Shown here one piece after another: positions 7,724-15,847 of a stretch of DNA of 40,331 nucleotides. The position numbers and the translations under genes are program-made. The stretch is from an uncultured Prevotella sp. (GTDB taxonomy: Bacteria > Bacteroidota > Bacteroidia > Bacteroidales > Bacteroidaceae). How positions within the stretch are numbered: the stretch's first letter is position 1; the number at the start of each line of letters is the position of its first letter. The DNA lies in assembly GCA_900550365.1 (NCBI GenBank), contig URRR01000023.1, positions 1 through 40,331 of the forward strand. Reading direction: 5' to 3'. The notes under the pieces are model-generated. The model saw nothing but the letters and a program-made list of their open reading frames with translations. It was not told the origin of the DNA and ran no database searches.

Positions 7724-9292
7724 ATGAATAAGGAAATAGAAAGAAGGCGCACGTTCGCCATAATATCGCACCCTGACGCGGGTAAGACAACGCTTACCGA
7801 GAAGTTTCTGCTGTTCGGCGGACAGATACAGGTGGCTGGAGCTGTAAAGAACAACAAAATCAGAAAAACGGCTACGTCAGACTGGATGGACATTGAGAAA
7901 CAGCGCGGTATATCAGTCTCTACATCGGTAATGGAGTTTGACTATAACGGGTACAAGGTTAACATACTTGACACACCGGGCCACCAGGATTTTGCCGAGG
8001 ACACTTACCGTACGCTGACTGCTGTTGATTCGGCAATAATCGTGGTAGACGGTGCAAAGGGTGTGGAGGCACAGACGCGTAAACTGATGAATGTGTGCCG
8101 CATGCGTAATACTCCGGTGATAATCTTTATCAATAAGATGGACCGTGAGGGACGTGACCCGTTTGATTTGTTAGATGAACTGGAACAGGAGCTTGAAATA
8201 AACGTACGCCCGTTGTCGTGGCCTATCAACCAGGGAGCTAAGTTCAAGGGCGTTTATAATATTTATGAACATAAGCTCGACCTCTTTACTCCTGACAAAC
8301 AGCGAGTTACGGAGAAGGTTGAGGTTGACATCGCAAGTGACGAGCTTGACAGCAGGGTGGGGGAGGCTGATGCAGCCAAACTGCGTGAAGACCTTGAACT
8401 TGTTGACGGTGTTTATCCTGAATTTAATGTAGAGGATTATCGTGAGGCAAAGACAGCATCGGTATTCTTCGGCAGTGCGCTTAATAATTTCGGTGTGCAG
8501 GAGCTTCTTAACTGTTTTGTTGAGATTGCACCGAGTCCGCGTCCGACAAAGGCGGAAGAGCGTATGGTAGAGCCAGATGAGCCTAAATTTACCGGTTTCA
8601 TCTTCAAGATAACCGCTAACATTGACCCTAACCACCGCTCGTGTATAGCCTTCTGCAAGGTGTGCAGCGGCCGTTTTGAACGTAACAAGCCGTATTTACA
8701 CGTGCGTTTGGGCAAGACTGTAAGATTCTCTTCACCGACACAGTTTATGGCGCAGCGCAAGAGCACAATAGACGAGGCTTGGGCAGGAGACATTGTTGGT
8801 TTGCCTGACAATGGAATATTTAAAATCGGTGATACCCTTACTGACGGTGAACAACTGCACTTCCGTGGCTTACCGTCATTCTCGCCTGAGATGTTCAAGT
8901 ATATCGAGAATGATGACCCGATGAAGGCAAAGCAACTGGCTAAGGGCATAGACCAGCTTATGGATGAGGGAGTGGCCCAGATGTTTATAAATCAGTTTAA
9001 CGGGCGTAAGATAATAGGTACCGTTGGACAGCTTCAGTTTGAGGTAATACAGTACCGCTTGGAGAACGAATATAACGCCAAATGCCGTTGGGAGCCTGTA
9101 CATTTGTACAAAGCCTGCTGGATTGATTCGGATGATGAGCAGGAGCTTGAGCAGTTTAAGAAAAGAAAATATCAGTACATGGCAAAGGATAAAGACGGCC
9201 GTGACGTGTTCTTGGCTGACTCAGGGTATGTTTTACAAATGGCTCAGCAGGACTTTAAACACATACGTTTCCATTTTACAAGTGAATTCTGA
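7724..9292 (+). CDS. prfC: Peptide chain release factor 3 (GTPase)
   Basis: RF3 is a translational GTPase that recycles RF1 and RF2 from the ribosome after termination. The 522-residue protein has the G1 loop SHPDAGKTTL (about residues 15-24), the switch region RGISVSTSVMEF, G3 DTPGHQDF and G4 NKMDRE. The spacing is that of RF3 rather than EF-G, and the total length is close to the E. coli protein (529). The C-terminal domains follow the RF3 pattern, for example QLQFEVIQYRLENEY. It is the last gene of the probable DUF4924-rfbD-prfC operon and ends just before a strong bidirectional terminator. Confidence 0.97.
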   Translation: MNKEIERRRTFAIISHPDAGKTTLTEKFLLFGGQIQVAGAVKNNKIRKTATSDWMDIEKQRGISVSTSVMEFDYNGYKVNILDTPGHQDFAEDTYRTLTAVDSAIIVVDGAKGVEAQTRKLMNVCRMRNTPVIIFINKMDREGRDPFDLLDELEQELEINVRPLSWPINQGAKFKGVYNIYEHKLDLFTPDKQRVTEKVEVDIASDELDSRVGEADAAKLREDLELVDGVYPEFNVEDYREAKTASVFFGSALNNFGVQELLNCFVEIAPSPRPTKAEERMVEPDEPKFTGFIFKITANIDPNHRSCIAFCKVCSGRFERNKPYLHVRLGKTVRFSSPTQFMAQRKSTIDEAWAGDIVGLPDNGIFKIGDTLTDGEQLHFRGLPSFSPEMFKYIENDDPMKAKQLAKGIDQLMDEGVAQMFINQFNGRKIIGTVGQLQFEVIQYRLENEYNAKCRWEPVHLYKACWIDSDDEQELEQFKKRKYQYMAKDKDGRDVFLADSGYVLQMAQQDFKHIRFHFTSEF

Positions 9293-9320
9293 CGTAGTGC
9301 CGAAATAATAAAACTATGAT

Positions 9321-9362
9321 AAATTAAGGTAGGCTCACTGAATTTTGAGCCTACCTTAATTT
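9321..9362. terminator. Bidirectional terminator between prfC and the MFS gene
   Basis: A perfect 17-bp stem (9321-9337 with 9346-9362) with an 8-base loop, A-rich on one side and T-rich on the other. The last codons and stop of the minus-strand MFS gene lie inside the right arm. Confidence 0.85.
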
Positions 9363-10595
9363 GTTTTTGTTATAATGAGGAGTAACCTTGATGTTGAAAA
9401 ATAGCATTGACAAAAGACAAAGTACCGATCCTATGAGATAAACCATATAAAAAGTAAAATAATGTGCGATTATTCCGCTTGTGGCAATACCGATACCGAT
9501 GCCTACGTCCCATGCCGTAAGGTAGGTGCTTGTGGCGGTTGCACGCTGATTGTTTGGCGCAAGGTTGATATACAGTGTGTTCATTGCCGGGAAAATGATA
9601 CCAAAACCTATGCCAAGAAGTATGGGCACACTGAAGAACATCACTTCAGCCGTATTAATGGAAGTTGGAGCGACGAATCTGCACATCGCAAGAATGAAAA
9701 ATGCTAATACAACAGGATAAAGGCCGATGTGGATGCACTGAGTAATGTATCCACGGTCAACCTTCTTGCCGGCAACGAGGCGTGATGCGCCCATACCGGC
9801 TGCCATAAGAGTGAAGAAGAGGCCTGAAGGCACATCAAGATTAATCTCACGTGCGTACATTGCCACAAAGTTGGTAGTGGCTCCGTAAGGAATTGAGAGC
9901 ATAAGCAGTGAGATGCTTACAGGTATTCCTTTAATGAGGAAAAAGCGGTCAAGTGACAGTTTGCGCTGCTTTGTTGTAATAGTGTCTGAGCCGGGTTGTG
10001 ACATCGCTGCCTGGCGCGCCTTGAGCGACTCGGGGGTGCGTGCCTTGATGCACATCGCGCACAGAAGGCCGACAGTGCTGAAGGCCATTCCGGTGATGAA
10101 AATCATGTTATAACTTACCGTGTCGTGCATGAACAGACCGGTCATTGGTCCGAGTGCCATTGCAGTGTTGTTCATCAGTCCGTAGTATCCTAAGGCTTCG
10201 CCACGCCGGCTGCTTGGCGTTATGTCGACACAAAGTGTGTTACCGCCTACGCTGACGCTGCTGAACGCTATGCCGTGGAGGGCGCGCAGCAGAATAAACC
10301 ATGTAAGTACGCCGGCCGCAATGTAACCGAGAAATATTGCCGTGCATGCGAAATAGCAGATAATGTAAATGGGTTTACGAGGGAACTTGTCCATCAGATA
10401 ACCTGAGAACGGGCGTACACACAGACCACTTACTGTATAGCAGCTTAGTACGGCGCCGAGAATGGTCGCAGGGCAGTTGTAAGTCTCGCGGAGATAGAAC
10501 GGCAGCACGGGAATTAGTATCCAAAAGCCGAAATACAACAGGAAGTTGGCTGCCAGGATTAATATATAGCTACGTGTGAAAAGGCGCTCTTTCAT
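9351..10595 (-). CDS. MFS transporter, drug/metabolite efflux type
   Basis: This 414-residue inner-membrane protein has about twelve hydrophobic segments in two halves joined by a charged central loop (about residues 190-220, rich in K, R, S and T). It carries the MFS loop 2-3 signature in the form GYLMDKFPRKPIY and the early motif LPFYLRETY. This arrangement is common in the efflux branch of the major facilitator superfamily, but the substrate is not readable. It lies downstream of pheS on the same strand, separated by about 170 bases that contain a 23-bp inverted repeat, so separate transcription is likely. The last codons overlap the terminator stem shared with prfC. Confidence 0.85.
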   Translation of the reverse strand: MKERLFTRSYILILAANFLLYFGFWILIPVLPFYLRETYNCPATILGAVLSCYTVSGLCVRPFSGYLMDKFPRKPIYIICYFACTAIFLGYIAAGVLTWFILLRALHGIAFSSVSVGGNTLCVDITPSSRRGEALGYYGLMNNTAMALGPMTGLFMHDTVSYNMIFITGMAFSTVGLLCAMCIKARTPESLKARQAAMSQPGSDTITTKQRKLSLDRFFLIKGIPVSISLLMLSIPYGATTNFVAMYAREINLDVPSGLFFTLMAAGMGASRLVAGKKVDRGYITQCIHIGLYPVVLAFFILAMCRFVAPTSINTAEVMFFSVPILLGIGFGIIFPAMNTLYINLAPNNQRATATSTYLTAWDVGIGIGIATSGIIAHYFTFYMVYLIGSVLCLLSMLFFNIKVTPHYNKNKLR

Positions 10596-10671
10596 TCTTG
10601 GTCGATAATAGTAAGATTGTGGACTGCTAAAATCTTAGTGCCTGTGTTATTAGGAAAATAGATTTGATTAG

Positions 10672-10752
10672 AGAGCCAAAAGCCAGGAAAAACATGCTAT
10701 GCCAATGTCGCTATACGCAATGGCTGCTGTGTTTTTCCTGGCTTTTGGCTCT
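10672..10752. repeat. 23-bp perfect inverted repeat between pheS and the MFS gene
   Basis: Arms 10672-10694 and 10730-10752 are perfect reverse complements. The core includes AAAAGCCAGGAAAAA, and the loop is 35 bases with a further GCCA/TGGC pairing. There is no T tract on the minus strand where a pheS terminator would need one, so it may be a repeat element as well as a transcript end. Confidence 0.75.
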
Positions 10753-10768
10753 ATAAAAATTATTCTGG

Positions 10769-11806
10769 TCAGTTGGCTGCGTCGAATTCGTGTAGGAAAC
10801 GTACATCGTTCTCAGAGAACAGACGCAGGTCAGACACTTGGTATTTCAAGTTGGTTATGCGCTCAACACCGAGGCCGAAGGCATATCCGCTGTATATCTT
10901 GCTGTCAATGCCGCACAGTTCAAGGACATTCGGGTCAACCATTCCGCAACCGAGAATCTCTACCCACCCCGTATGTTTACAGAAGCCGCAACCCTTGCCG
11001 CCACATATATGGCATGAAATATCCATTTCAGCGCTAGGCTCGGTAAATGGGAAGTAACTCGGACGGAGGCGTATCTTAGTGTCTGGTCCGAACAGTTCAC
11101 GTGAGAATGTAAGCAGTACCTGCTTCAGGTCAGTGAATGATACGTTCTTGTCAATGTATAAGCCTTCTATCTGATGGAAAAAACAGTGAGCACGCGCAGT
11201 GATCGCCTCGTTGCGGTAAACGCGTCCCGGGCAGATAACACGGATTGGCGGTTTCGTTACGTCCATGACACGGGCCTGCACGGAACTGGTATGGCTACGT
11301 AATATAATGTTCTTTGTTACGTCGTTAGGGTTTGTCTCGACAAAGAACGTATCTTGCATGTCACGGGCAGGGTGATCTGCTGCGAAGTTCATTTTTGTGA
11401 ACACGTGAAGGTCATCTTCCACTTCCGGACCGTCAGCCAAAGTAAAGCCCATACGTGAGAATATGTCAATGATTTCATTCTTTACAATAGTAAGCGGATG
11501 ACGTGTGCCGAACTTTATCGGATAAGGCGTGCGTGTAAGGTCAATGTCATCGCCCTGTGTCTCATTTGCCTCACATTGCTCGCGCAGCGAGTTGATGCGT
11601 TCAAGGGCAGTCTGCTTAAGTTCGTTGATTTTTATTCCTACTTCCTTTTTCTGTTCAGCCGGAACATTACGGAAGTCTGCCATCAGAGTACTGATCTCTC
11701 CTTTCTTGCTAAGATATTTAAGTCTTAAAGCTTCGATTTCTTCAGGGGTTGAAGCGTTAAGGCCTTTCACCTCTTCGAGAAGTTTCTCAATTTTGTCGAG
11801 TATCAT
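10769..11806 (-). CDS. pheS: Phenylalanine-tRNA ligase alpha subunit
   Basis: PheS is the catalytic subunit of the (alpha-beta)2 enzyme that charges tRNA-Phe. I start at the ATG at 11804-11806 (MILDKIEKLLEEV). A much longer open frame upstream runs through the promoter and the neighbouring leader and is not coding. The 345-residue protein has the N-terminal coiled coil (about residues 1-85), class II motif 1 (HPLTIVKNEIIDIFSRMGF), motif 2 around RVYRNEAITARAHCFFHQ, and motif 3 GYAFGLGVERI. A Cys cluster CHICGGKGCGFC (C-x2-C-x4-C-x2-C) near the active-site domain is intact and could bind zinc. pheT is not in the window. Confidence 0.96.
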   Translation of the reverse strand: MILDKIEKLLEEVKGLNASTPEEIEALRLKYLSKKGEISTLMADFRNVPAEQKKEVGIKINELKQTALERINSLREQCEANETQGDDIDLTRTPYPIKFGTRHPLTIVKNEIIDIFSRMGFTLADGPEVEDDLHVFTKMNFAADHPARDMQDTFFVETNPNDVTKNIILRSHTSSVQARVMDVTKPPIRVICPGRVYRNEAITARAHCFFHQIEGLYIDKNVSFTDLKQVLLTFSRELFGPDTKIRLRPSYFPFTEPSAEMDISCHICGGKGCGFCKHTGWVEILGCGMVDPNVLELCGIDSKIYSGYAFGLGVERITNLKYQVSDLRLFSENDVRFLHEFDAAN

Positions 11807-11843
11807 TTTGTCGATTAATTTGATGCGTATTAAAATGTTGATG

Positions 11844-11851
11844 CAAAGGTA
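11844..11851 (-). promoter_or_regulatory. -7 box of pheS
   Basis: TACCTTTG on the minus strand fits the Bacteroidetes -7 consensus exactly, about 38 bases before the pheS start. No good -33 box is visible at the right spacing. Confidence 0.55.
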
Positions 11852-11893
11852 ATATTTTAACTTGAATATGAGTAATAAATCAAAATAAAGTTG

Positions 11894-11901
11894 TACTTTT
11901 G
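11894..11901 (+). promoter_or_regulatory. -7 box of the DUF4348 lipoprotein gene
   Basis: TACTTTTG fits TAnnTTTG exactly. The transcript would begin near 11907 and carry a leader of about 93 bases that can fold. Confidence 0.5.
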
Positions 11902-11915
11902 CGCAAATTTTGAGA

Positions 11916-11973
11916 TGCTGGTAAGGACGCTGGGCAGCCCTGTTAACGGGGCTTGGGTGCTGATAGGCCAGCA
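11916..11973 (+). other. Foldable mRNA leader of the DUF4348 gene
   Basis: TGCTGG (11916-11921) pairs with CCAGCA (11968-11973) and encloses a hairpin AGCCCT (11936-11941) with GGGGCT (11948-11953) around the loop GTTAAC. The leader is GC-richer than its surroundings. Function is unknown; it may control translation of the lipoprotein. Confidence 0.35.
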
Positions 11974-11999
11974 GAGTCTTGGAATGATAGTATGTTATT

Positions 12000-12851
12000 A
12001 TGAAAAAAGGTGTTGAATTGGTTGTTGCCGCCTGTCTGTTCATGATGTTGTGGACTACGGGCTGTACTGACAAGAAACCCGTTTCAGCCGACACCATAAC
12101 GGTTGCCGACTCGTCAGAGATTGTCGACACAGCAGTTGTCGACACACTTGACAAATTGATTTCGGAACAGCCGATGCCAAAGGCTGCCGATGAACTGTTT
12201 GACGATTTTATTTTTAATTTCGCCGCAAACCGCAAGTTGCAGATGGCGAGAATCAAGTTCCCGTTGAAAGTTGTCGACGGTGAGAATACCGGTTACATTA
12301 AGAAATCTGAATGGAAGATGGAGCATTTCTTTATGGACCAGGGATATTACACCTTGATTTTTGACAATCTGAAACAGATGAATGTAGTTAAGGATACCTC
12401 AATTAACAATGTAGTAGTTGAAAAAGTATTCTTGACAAAAGAACGTGTGGAAAAATACATGTTTGAGAGGATAGGAGGCCGTTGGATGCTGACATCAATT
12501 GTTAACAATGCCATGTTCAACAACACAAATGCTTCTTTTCTTGCTTTTTACCAACGTTTTGCAACTGATTCCGCCTTCCAGATAGAGAGTCTTAATAACC
12601 CCGTGGCCTTTACAGGACCGGACCCCGACGATGATTTTAGTACAATGTCAGGCGAGATAGATCCTGAAACATGGCCGGCTTTTGCTCCAGAACTGCCTTC
12701 AGGTTTTATTTATAACATAATGTACGGGCAGAAATATAAAGAGGGCGACCAGAAGATTTTTGTAATGCGTGGCATTTCCAACGGAATGGAGATGCAGCTT
12801 ACGTTCAGACAGATTGACGGTGACTGGAAGCTGGTCAGTCTTTCTGAATAA
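12000..12851 (+). CDS. DUF4348 lipoprotein
   Basis: The 283-residue product has a lipoprotein signal peptide ending in WTTGC, so Cys 22 would be lipidated. A low-complexity acidic/threonine linker follows (about 30-55), then a conserved Bacteroidetes domain I recognise as DUF4348 (DELFDDFIFNFAANRKLQ, RIKFPL, WKMEHFFMDQGYY, then FYQRFATDSAFQ). It is probably anchored in the inner or outer membrane facing the periplasm. No catalytic residues are evident. It lies 31 bases before murB, so the two are likely co-transcribed, which hints at an envelope role but does not prove it. Confidence 0.8.
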   Translation: MKKGVELVVAACLFMMLWTTGCTDKKPVSADTITVADSSEIVDTAVVDTLDKLISEQPMPKAADELFDDFIFNFAANRKLQMARIKFPLKVVDGENTGYIKKSEWKMEHFFMDQGYYTLIFDNLKQMNVVKDTSINNVVVEKVFLTKERVEKYMFERIGGRWMLTSIVNNAMFNNTNASFLAFYQRFATDSAFQIESLNNPVAFTGPDPDDDFSTMSGEIDPETWPAFAPELPSGFIYNIMYGQKYKEGDQKIFVMRGISNGMEMQLTFRQIDGDWKLVSLSE

Positions 12852-12882
12852 AAGTATTCATTTTTTAATAAAGCTATAACTG

Positions 12883-13896
12883 ATGAAGGATTTTTCTAAT
12901 TATAACCTCAGAGCTCACAATACATTTGGTTTGGATGTGAATTGCCGCAGGTATGTTGAGTTCGCAACGGTGGCTGAACTGCAGCATCTTACGGAAACAT
13001 TGACAGCGTCTGACGAGCCATTGTTCGTATTGGGGGCAGGCAGTAACGTCTTGTTTACAAAGGATTATGCCGGAACTATTCTTCATTCAGCGATAAAGGG
13101 ACATCATGTTGAGCGTGTTGACGGCAGTGAATATTTACGTTGCGGCAGTGGCGAGACATGGGATGACGTGGTAAGACTTTGTGTCAGCAACGGACTTTAT
13201 GGAGCTGAGAATCTTTCTCTTATTCCGGGAGAAGTAGGCGCAAGCGCCGTTCAGAATATCGGCGCTTACGGTGTTGAGGCAAAAGACCTGATATATAAGG
13301 TTGAGGCTGTAGACATCAAAACAGGTAAAATCTGTGAGTTTATGAATGAAGAGTGTGGCTATTCATATCGGTGGAGCCGTTTCAAGGGAGAATGGCGCAA
13401 CCGTTATGTGATAACTTACGTTACATATAAGTTGTCTGACACATTTGTTCCGCATCTTGATTACGGAAACGTAAGGGAAGAGCTCCTGAAAAAAGGAATC
13501 AAGACGCCTACGGCCACACAGTTGAGAAATGTAATAATTGATATACGTAAAGCCAAGTTGCCTGATCCGAAAGTGGAAGGTAATGCCGGCAGCTTTTTTA
13601 CAAATCCTATAGTCGGGAAAGATAAATATGACGCTCTAGTTGCTCAGTTCGGTACCGTCCCGCATTATGTCCTTGATGACGGCCGTGTCAAGATACCGGC
13701 CGGTTGGATGATAGAAATGTGTGGCTGGAAAGGAAAGACGCTCGGAAAGGCCGGTGTACATTCATGTCAGGCATTGGTGCTTGTAAACCGTGGAGGTGCC
13801 GCCGGTGCTGATATTCTGAATTTATGTGATGCTGTAAGGGCAGACGTTAAGGCGAAGTTTGACATTGATATTAACCCGGAGGTGAATATTATCTGA
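12883..13896 (+). CDS. murB: UDP-N-acetylenolpyruvoylglucosamine reductase
   Basis: MurB reduces the enolpyruvyl group of UDP-GlcNAc-enolpyruvate with NADPH and FAD to give UDP-MurNAc, the second committed step of peptidoglycan synthesis in the cytoplasm. The 337-residue protein is of the E. coli type. It has the FAD motif FVLGAGSNVLF (48-58), IPGEVGASAVQNIGAYGVE (114-132), the YSYRWSRF segment with the catalytic Arg (about R163), the proton-donor Ser in NAGSFFTNP (S237) and the terminal Glu (about E333). All active-site residues are present. Its stop overlaps the start of the next gene by one base, so the two are translationally coupled. Confidence 0.97.
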   Translation: MKDFSNYNLRAHNTFGLDVNCRRYVEFATVAELQHLTETLTASDEPLFVLGAGSNVLFTKDYAGTILHSAIKGHHVERVDGSEYLRCGSGETWDDVVRLCVSNGLYGAENLSLIPGEVGASAVQNIGAYGVEAKDLIYKVEAVDIKTGKICEFMNEECGYSYRWSRFKGEWRNRYVITYVTYKLSDTFVPHLDYGNVREELLKKGIKTPTATQLRNVIIDIRKAKLPDPKVEGNAGSFFTNPIVGKDKYDALVAQFGTVPHYVLDDGRVKIPAGWMIEMCGWKGKTLGKAGVHSCQALVLVNRGGAAGADILNLCDAVRADVKAKFDIDINPEVNII

Positions 13897-14660
13897 TGGC
13901 GAGATTGATTTTTCTTGGGACAGGAACTTCAGTCGGAGTACCGACGATAGGCTGTAAATGTAAGGTCTGCAGGAGTACTGATGCTCATGACAAGCGCTTG
14001 CGTGCGTCTGTATTTGTAGAGACTGACCATACCAGGGTGCTTATTGATTGCGGTCCGGATTTCCGCCAACAGATGCTTGGTCAGGACTTTAGACGGATTG
14101 ACGCAGTTCTGCTTACTCACATCCATTATGACCATGTGGGAGGACTTGACGACTTGAGGCCGTTCTGCGTTTTTGGTGAAGTTAATATTTATGCTGATAA
14201 TAATACGGCAGACGGTCTCCGGCACACAATCCCTTACTGTTTTGCAAAGCACAAGTATCCTGGAGTTCCGAATATAAACGTCAGAGTGATAAAGCCGCAT
14301 GAATCTTTCAATGTAGGCGACATGAACATAACGCCGGTTAAGGTCATGCATGACAAATTACCTATTCTCGGTTACAGGATTGGCGATTTATTGTATATCA
14401 CGGATATGAAAACCGTGGATGAAAGTGAGTTTGAGTATTTTAAGGGAGTAAAGATTCTTGTTGTCAATGCATTGCGTTTTACTCCTGATCATCATTCGCA
14501 TCTGACGGTGGATGAAGCTTTGGCTTTTGCTGCAAAAACAGGTGCAGAGCAGACTTTCTTTACCCACATGGGGCATGATATCGGATTACACGAAGAAGTC
14601 AATAAACAGTTGCCTCCTAATGTACAGCTGGCTTATGATGGGCAGGTGGTTGATTTCTGA
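13896..14660 (+). CDS. PhnP-like metallo-beta-lactamase fold hydrolase
   Basis: The 254-residue protein has the MBL metal motif THIHYDH (H75, H77, D79, H80) and the later metal ligands around VKVMHD and FTHMGHD. Three N-terminal cysteines in IGCKCKVC (C20, C22, C25) match the structural zinc site of PhnP-type phosphodiesterases, which distinguishes this group from RNase Z and glyoxalase II. Those enzymes cleave small cyclic or diester phosphates. The C-P lyase genes that usually accompany true phnP are absent here, so the physiological substrate is open. It overlaps murB by one base (TGATG) and closes the DUF4348-murB operon. Confidence 0.88.
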   Translation: MARLIFLGTGTSVGVPTIGCKCKVCRSTDAHDKRLRASVFVETDHTRVLIDCGPDFRQQMLGQDFRRIDAVLLTHIHYDHVGGLDDLRPFCVFGEVNIYADNNTADGLRHTIPYCFAKHKYPGVPNINVRVIKPHESFNVGDMNITPVKVMHDKLPILGYRIGDLLYITDMKTVDESEFEYFKGVKILVVNALRFTPDHHSHLTVDEALAFAAKTGAEQTFFTHMGHDIGLHEEVNKQLPPNVQLAYDGQVVDF

Positions 14661-14791
14661 AAGTAATGGTAAATCAACGGCAAGTTTCTTTAAAAACAAG
14701 AGAAACCATACTCTTATTTTGCAAACAAGAGTTAATTTGACTATATTTTTAATTAATAAAGGTTATATAAAGGAAAATTCGGAGCGAGAAA

Positions 14792-14823
14792 TTTGCAAGT
14801 TGCATAAATAGTCAATACCTTTG
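14792..14823 (+). promoter_or_regulatory. Promoter of a candidate small RNA
   Basis: TTTG (14792-14795), 20 bases, TACCTTTG (14816-14823). Both elements and the spacing are ideal, yet no reading frame follows. Confidence 0.7.
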
Positions 14824-14828
14824 CACCG

Positions 14829-14890
14829 TGTTTTTCATAGTATTAGATTTAAGGTTAACAAGGTTGGAGTACAGCGGTACTCCTTTTTTT
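14829..14890 (+). ncRNA. Candidate small RNA of about 60 nucleotides
   Basis: The predicted transcript starts about six bases after an ideal promoter and ends at a textbook terminator: GGAGTAC (14866-14872), a four-base loop, GTACTCC (14877-14883) and seven T (14884-14890). The body (including CATAGTATTAG and AAGGTTAACAAGG) has no reading frame of useful length. It stands between a plus-strand operon and a minus-strand gene, so it is not a leader of either. I have an impression, unchecked, that this body recurs in other Bacteroidales genomes, which would fit a conserved sRNA family. Confidence 0.5.
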
Positions 14891-14933
14891 GTTTTATAGC
14901 GTTTGGAATATGTATTTTCAGTTAAGATAAATC

Positions 14934-15167
14934 TTATCTTTTGAACTTTTTATATAGTTTCCATGCCAGCATAAAGCCGTCAATCAGTCCGGCTCCGGTA
15001 TTCATGAATGTGGCTAATGTAAATCCTTTTTTCTTAGGCTCTTGTTTATGGAACAAGTCTTTCCATAAAATACCCATTTTCTGGTTGTCGTTCCTTATTT
15101 CCGAAAGGATATTCTCTTTGCGAAGTCTTATCTCGTGCAAAGTGTTATATGATTCAGTTTTTTTCAT
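14934..15167 (-). CDS. Small basic protein, unknown function
   Basis: The 77-residue product begins MKKTESYNTLHEIRLRKENI; I use the ATG at 15167 because the longer frame starts at a TTG inside a promoter box. The N-terminal half is charged and helical. The C-terminal half has one hydrophobic stretch (about FMNTGAGLIDGFMLAWKLY) followed by KKFKR, suggesting a membrane-associated helix with a basic tail. It is the last of three small minus-strand genes (YtxH, holin-like, this one), an arrangement typical of stress-related envelope genes. I do not recognise a named family. Confidence 0.65.
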   Translation of the reverse strand: MKKTESYNTLHEIRLRKENILSEIRNDNQKMGILWKDLFHKQEPKKKGFTLATFMNTGAGLIDGFMLAWKLYKKFKR

Positions 15168-15179
15168 GTCAAAATATTG

Positions 15180-15187
15180 CAAAGTTA
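15180..15187 (-). promoter_or_regulatory. -7 box overlapping the stop codon of the holin-like gene
   Basis: TAACTTTG on the minus strand fits the -7 consensus, and its first three bases are the stop codon of the upstream gene. It would give the 77-residue gene its own nearly leaderless transcript. The -33 box is not clear. Confidence 0.35.
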
Positions 15188-15532
15188 TTCCATTAGCAGG
15201 CTGGTGATGAATCTGATTAACGGTCTTTCAATCCAGCTCTTTCTGAAAATGAGGAACAGTATGAAAATAACAATATATACCGCCGCGATTATTCCAAAAG
15301 CCGTCGGATACCCCAGTACCGGTCCCATGGCAAGTGCTGCGGACAATGAGAGGAAAATAAGTATTGCGATGACGATCAGCGTCAGGATTGCAAAAAGCAG
15401 CAAGGCGGTTATTATGCGCACCGTCTTGTCCATAATATCGAGCTTCAGATACTCACCCTGAAGCCCGATACTATGTTTCAACAGCTTGACAAGCTGTACA
15501 ATGGTTTCAATGTTTTTGTCGCTTGAGAACAT
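15185..15532 (-). CDS. Phage holin-like (superfamily III type) membrane protein
   Basis: The 115-residue product has a soluble N-terminal part (about 1-35) and two long hydrophobic helices (about 37-58 and 66-96) separated by AALAMGPVLGYPT, then a basic C-terminal tail. This is the layout of the chromosomal phage-holin family proteins related to Actinobacterial Holin-X and YqjE-like proteins, which are generally not phage genes. It lies 12 bases downstream of a YtxH gene, so the pair is surely co-transcribed. A role in envelope stress is inferred from that pairing only. Confidence 0.75.
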   Translation of the reverse strand: MFSSDKNIETIVQLVKLLKHSIGLQGEYLKLDIMDKTVRIITALLLFAILTLIVIAILIFLSLSAALAMGPVLGYPTAFGIIAAVYIVIFILFLIFRKSWIERPLIRFITSLLME

Positions 15533-15544
15533 GCGTAAAAACTT

Positions 15545-15763
15545 TTATGCGATAGTCGTGTCTGCCGCGTCTGTTATATCGTCAGCCAAGTCGTTCATTT
15601 CCTTACGGCTCAGTTTGATATTATGTTTCTGGCAGAAGTCATCAATTGCGTCAGTTATTTTACCGCGTGTGTCTTTTCCCTTTTCAGGAGCGAGTAACAA
15701 ACCTAATGCCGCGCCGGCGATAGCACCGCCTAAAAAAGCGCCAATGTAACCTAATGCTTTCAT
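15545..15763 (-). CDS. YtxH domain protein
   Basis: The 72-residue protein opens with a glycine/alanine-rich hydrophobic helix ending in LLLAPEKGKDTRGKI, the hallmark of YtxH (general stress) proteins, followed by a short amphipathic helix (IDDFCQKHNIKLSRKEMNDLADDI). It is probably inserted in the inner membrane with the C-terminus in the cytoplasm. YtxH genes in other bacteria respond to osmotic or ethanol stress; that is family knowledge, not seen here. It is the first gene of the three-gene minus-strand cluster. Confidence 0.85.
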   Translation of the reverse strand: MKALGYIGAFLGGAIAGAALGLLLAPEKGKDTRGKITDAIDDFCQKHNIKLSRKEMNDLADDITDAADTTIA

Positions 15764-15847
15764 AATTACTATATTTTAAGTTATACAAAAAGTCCTTCTT
15801 CGTCCTCAGCATTTGTCCTGTAAGGCGTGCAACTGCTTTGTTGTAAG

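Noticed and set aside
11807..12256. N-terminal extension of pheS to 495 codons
   Set aside because: The extension passes through the pheS promoter, the leader and the opposite-strand lipoprotein gene. Homologous PheS proteins begin near MILDKIEKLL.
13896..14660. RNase Z or glyoxalase II identity for the metallo-hydrolase
   Set aside because: The N-terminal C-x-C-x2-C zinc motif and overall pattern fit the PhnP group better.
15185..15532. Holin-like gene as sign of a prophage
   Set aside because: It is paired with YtxH, and no phage structural, lysis or integrase gene is nearby; this family is usually chromosomal.
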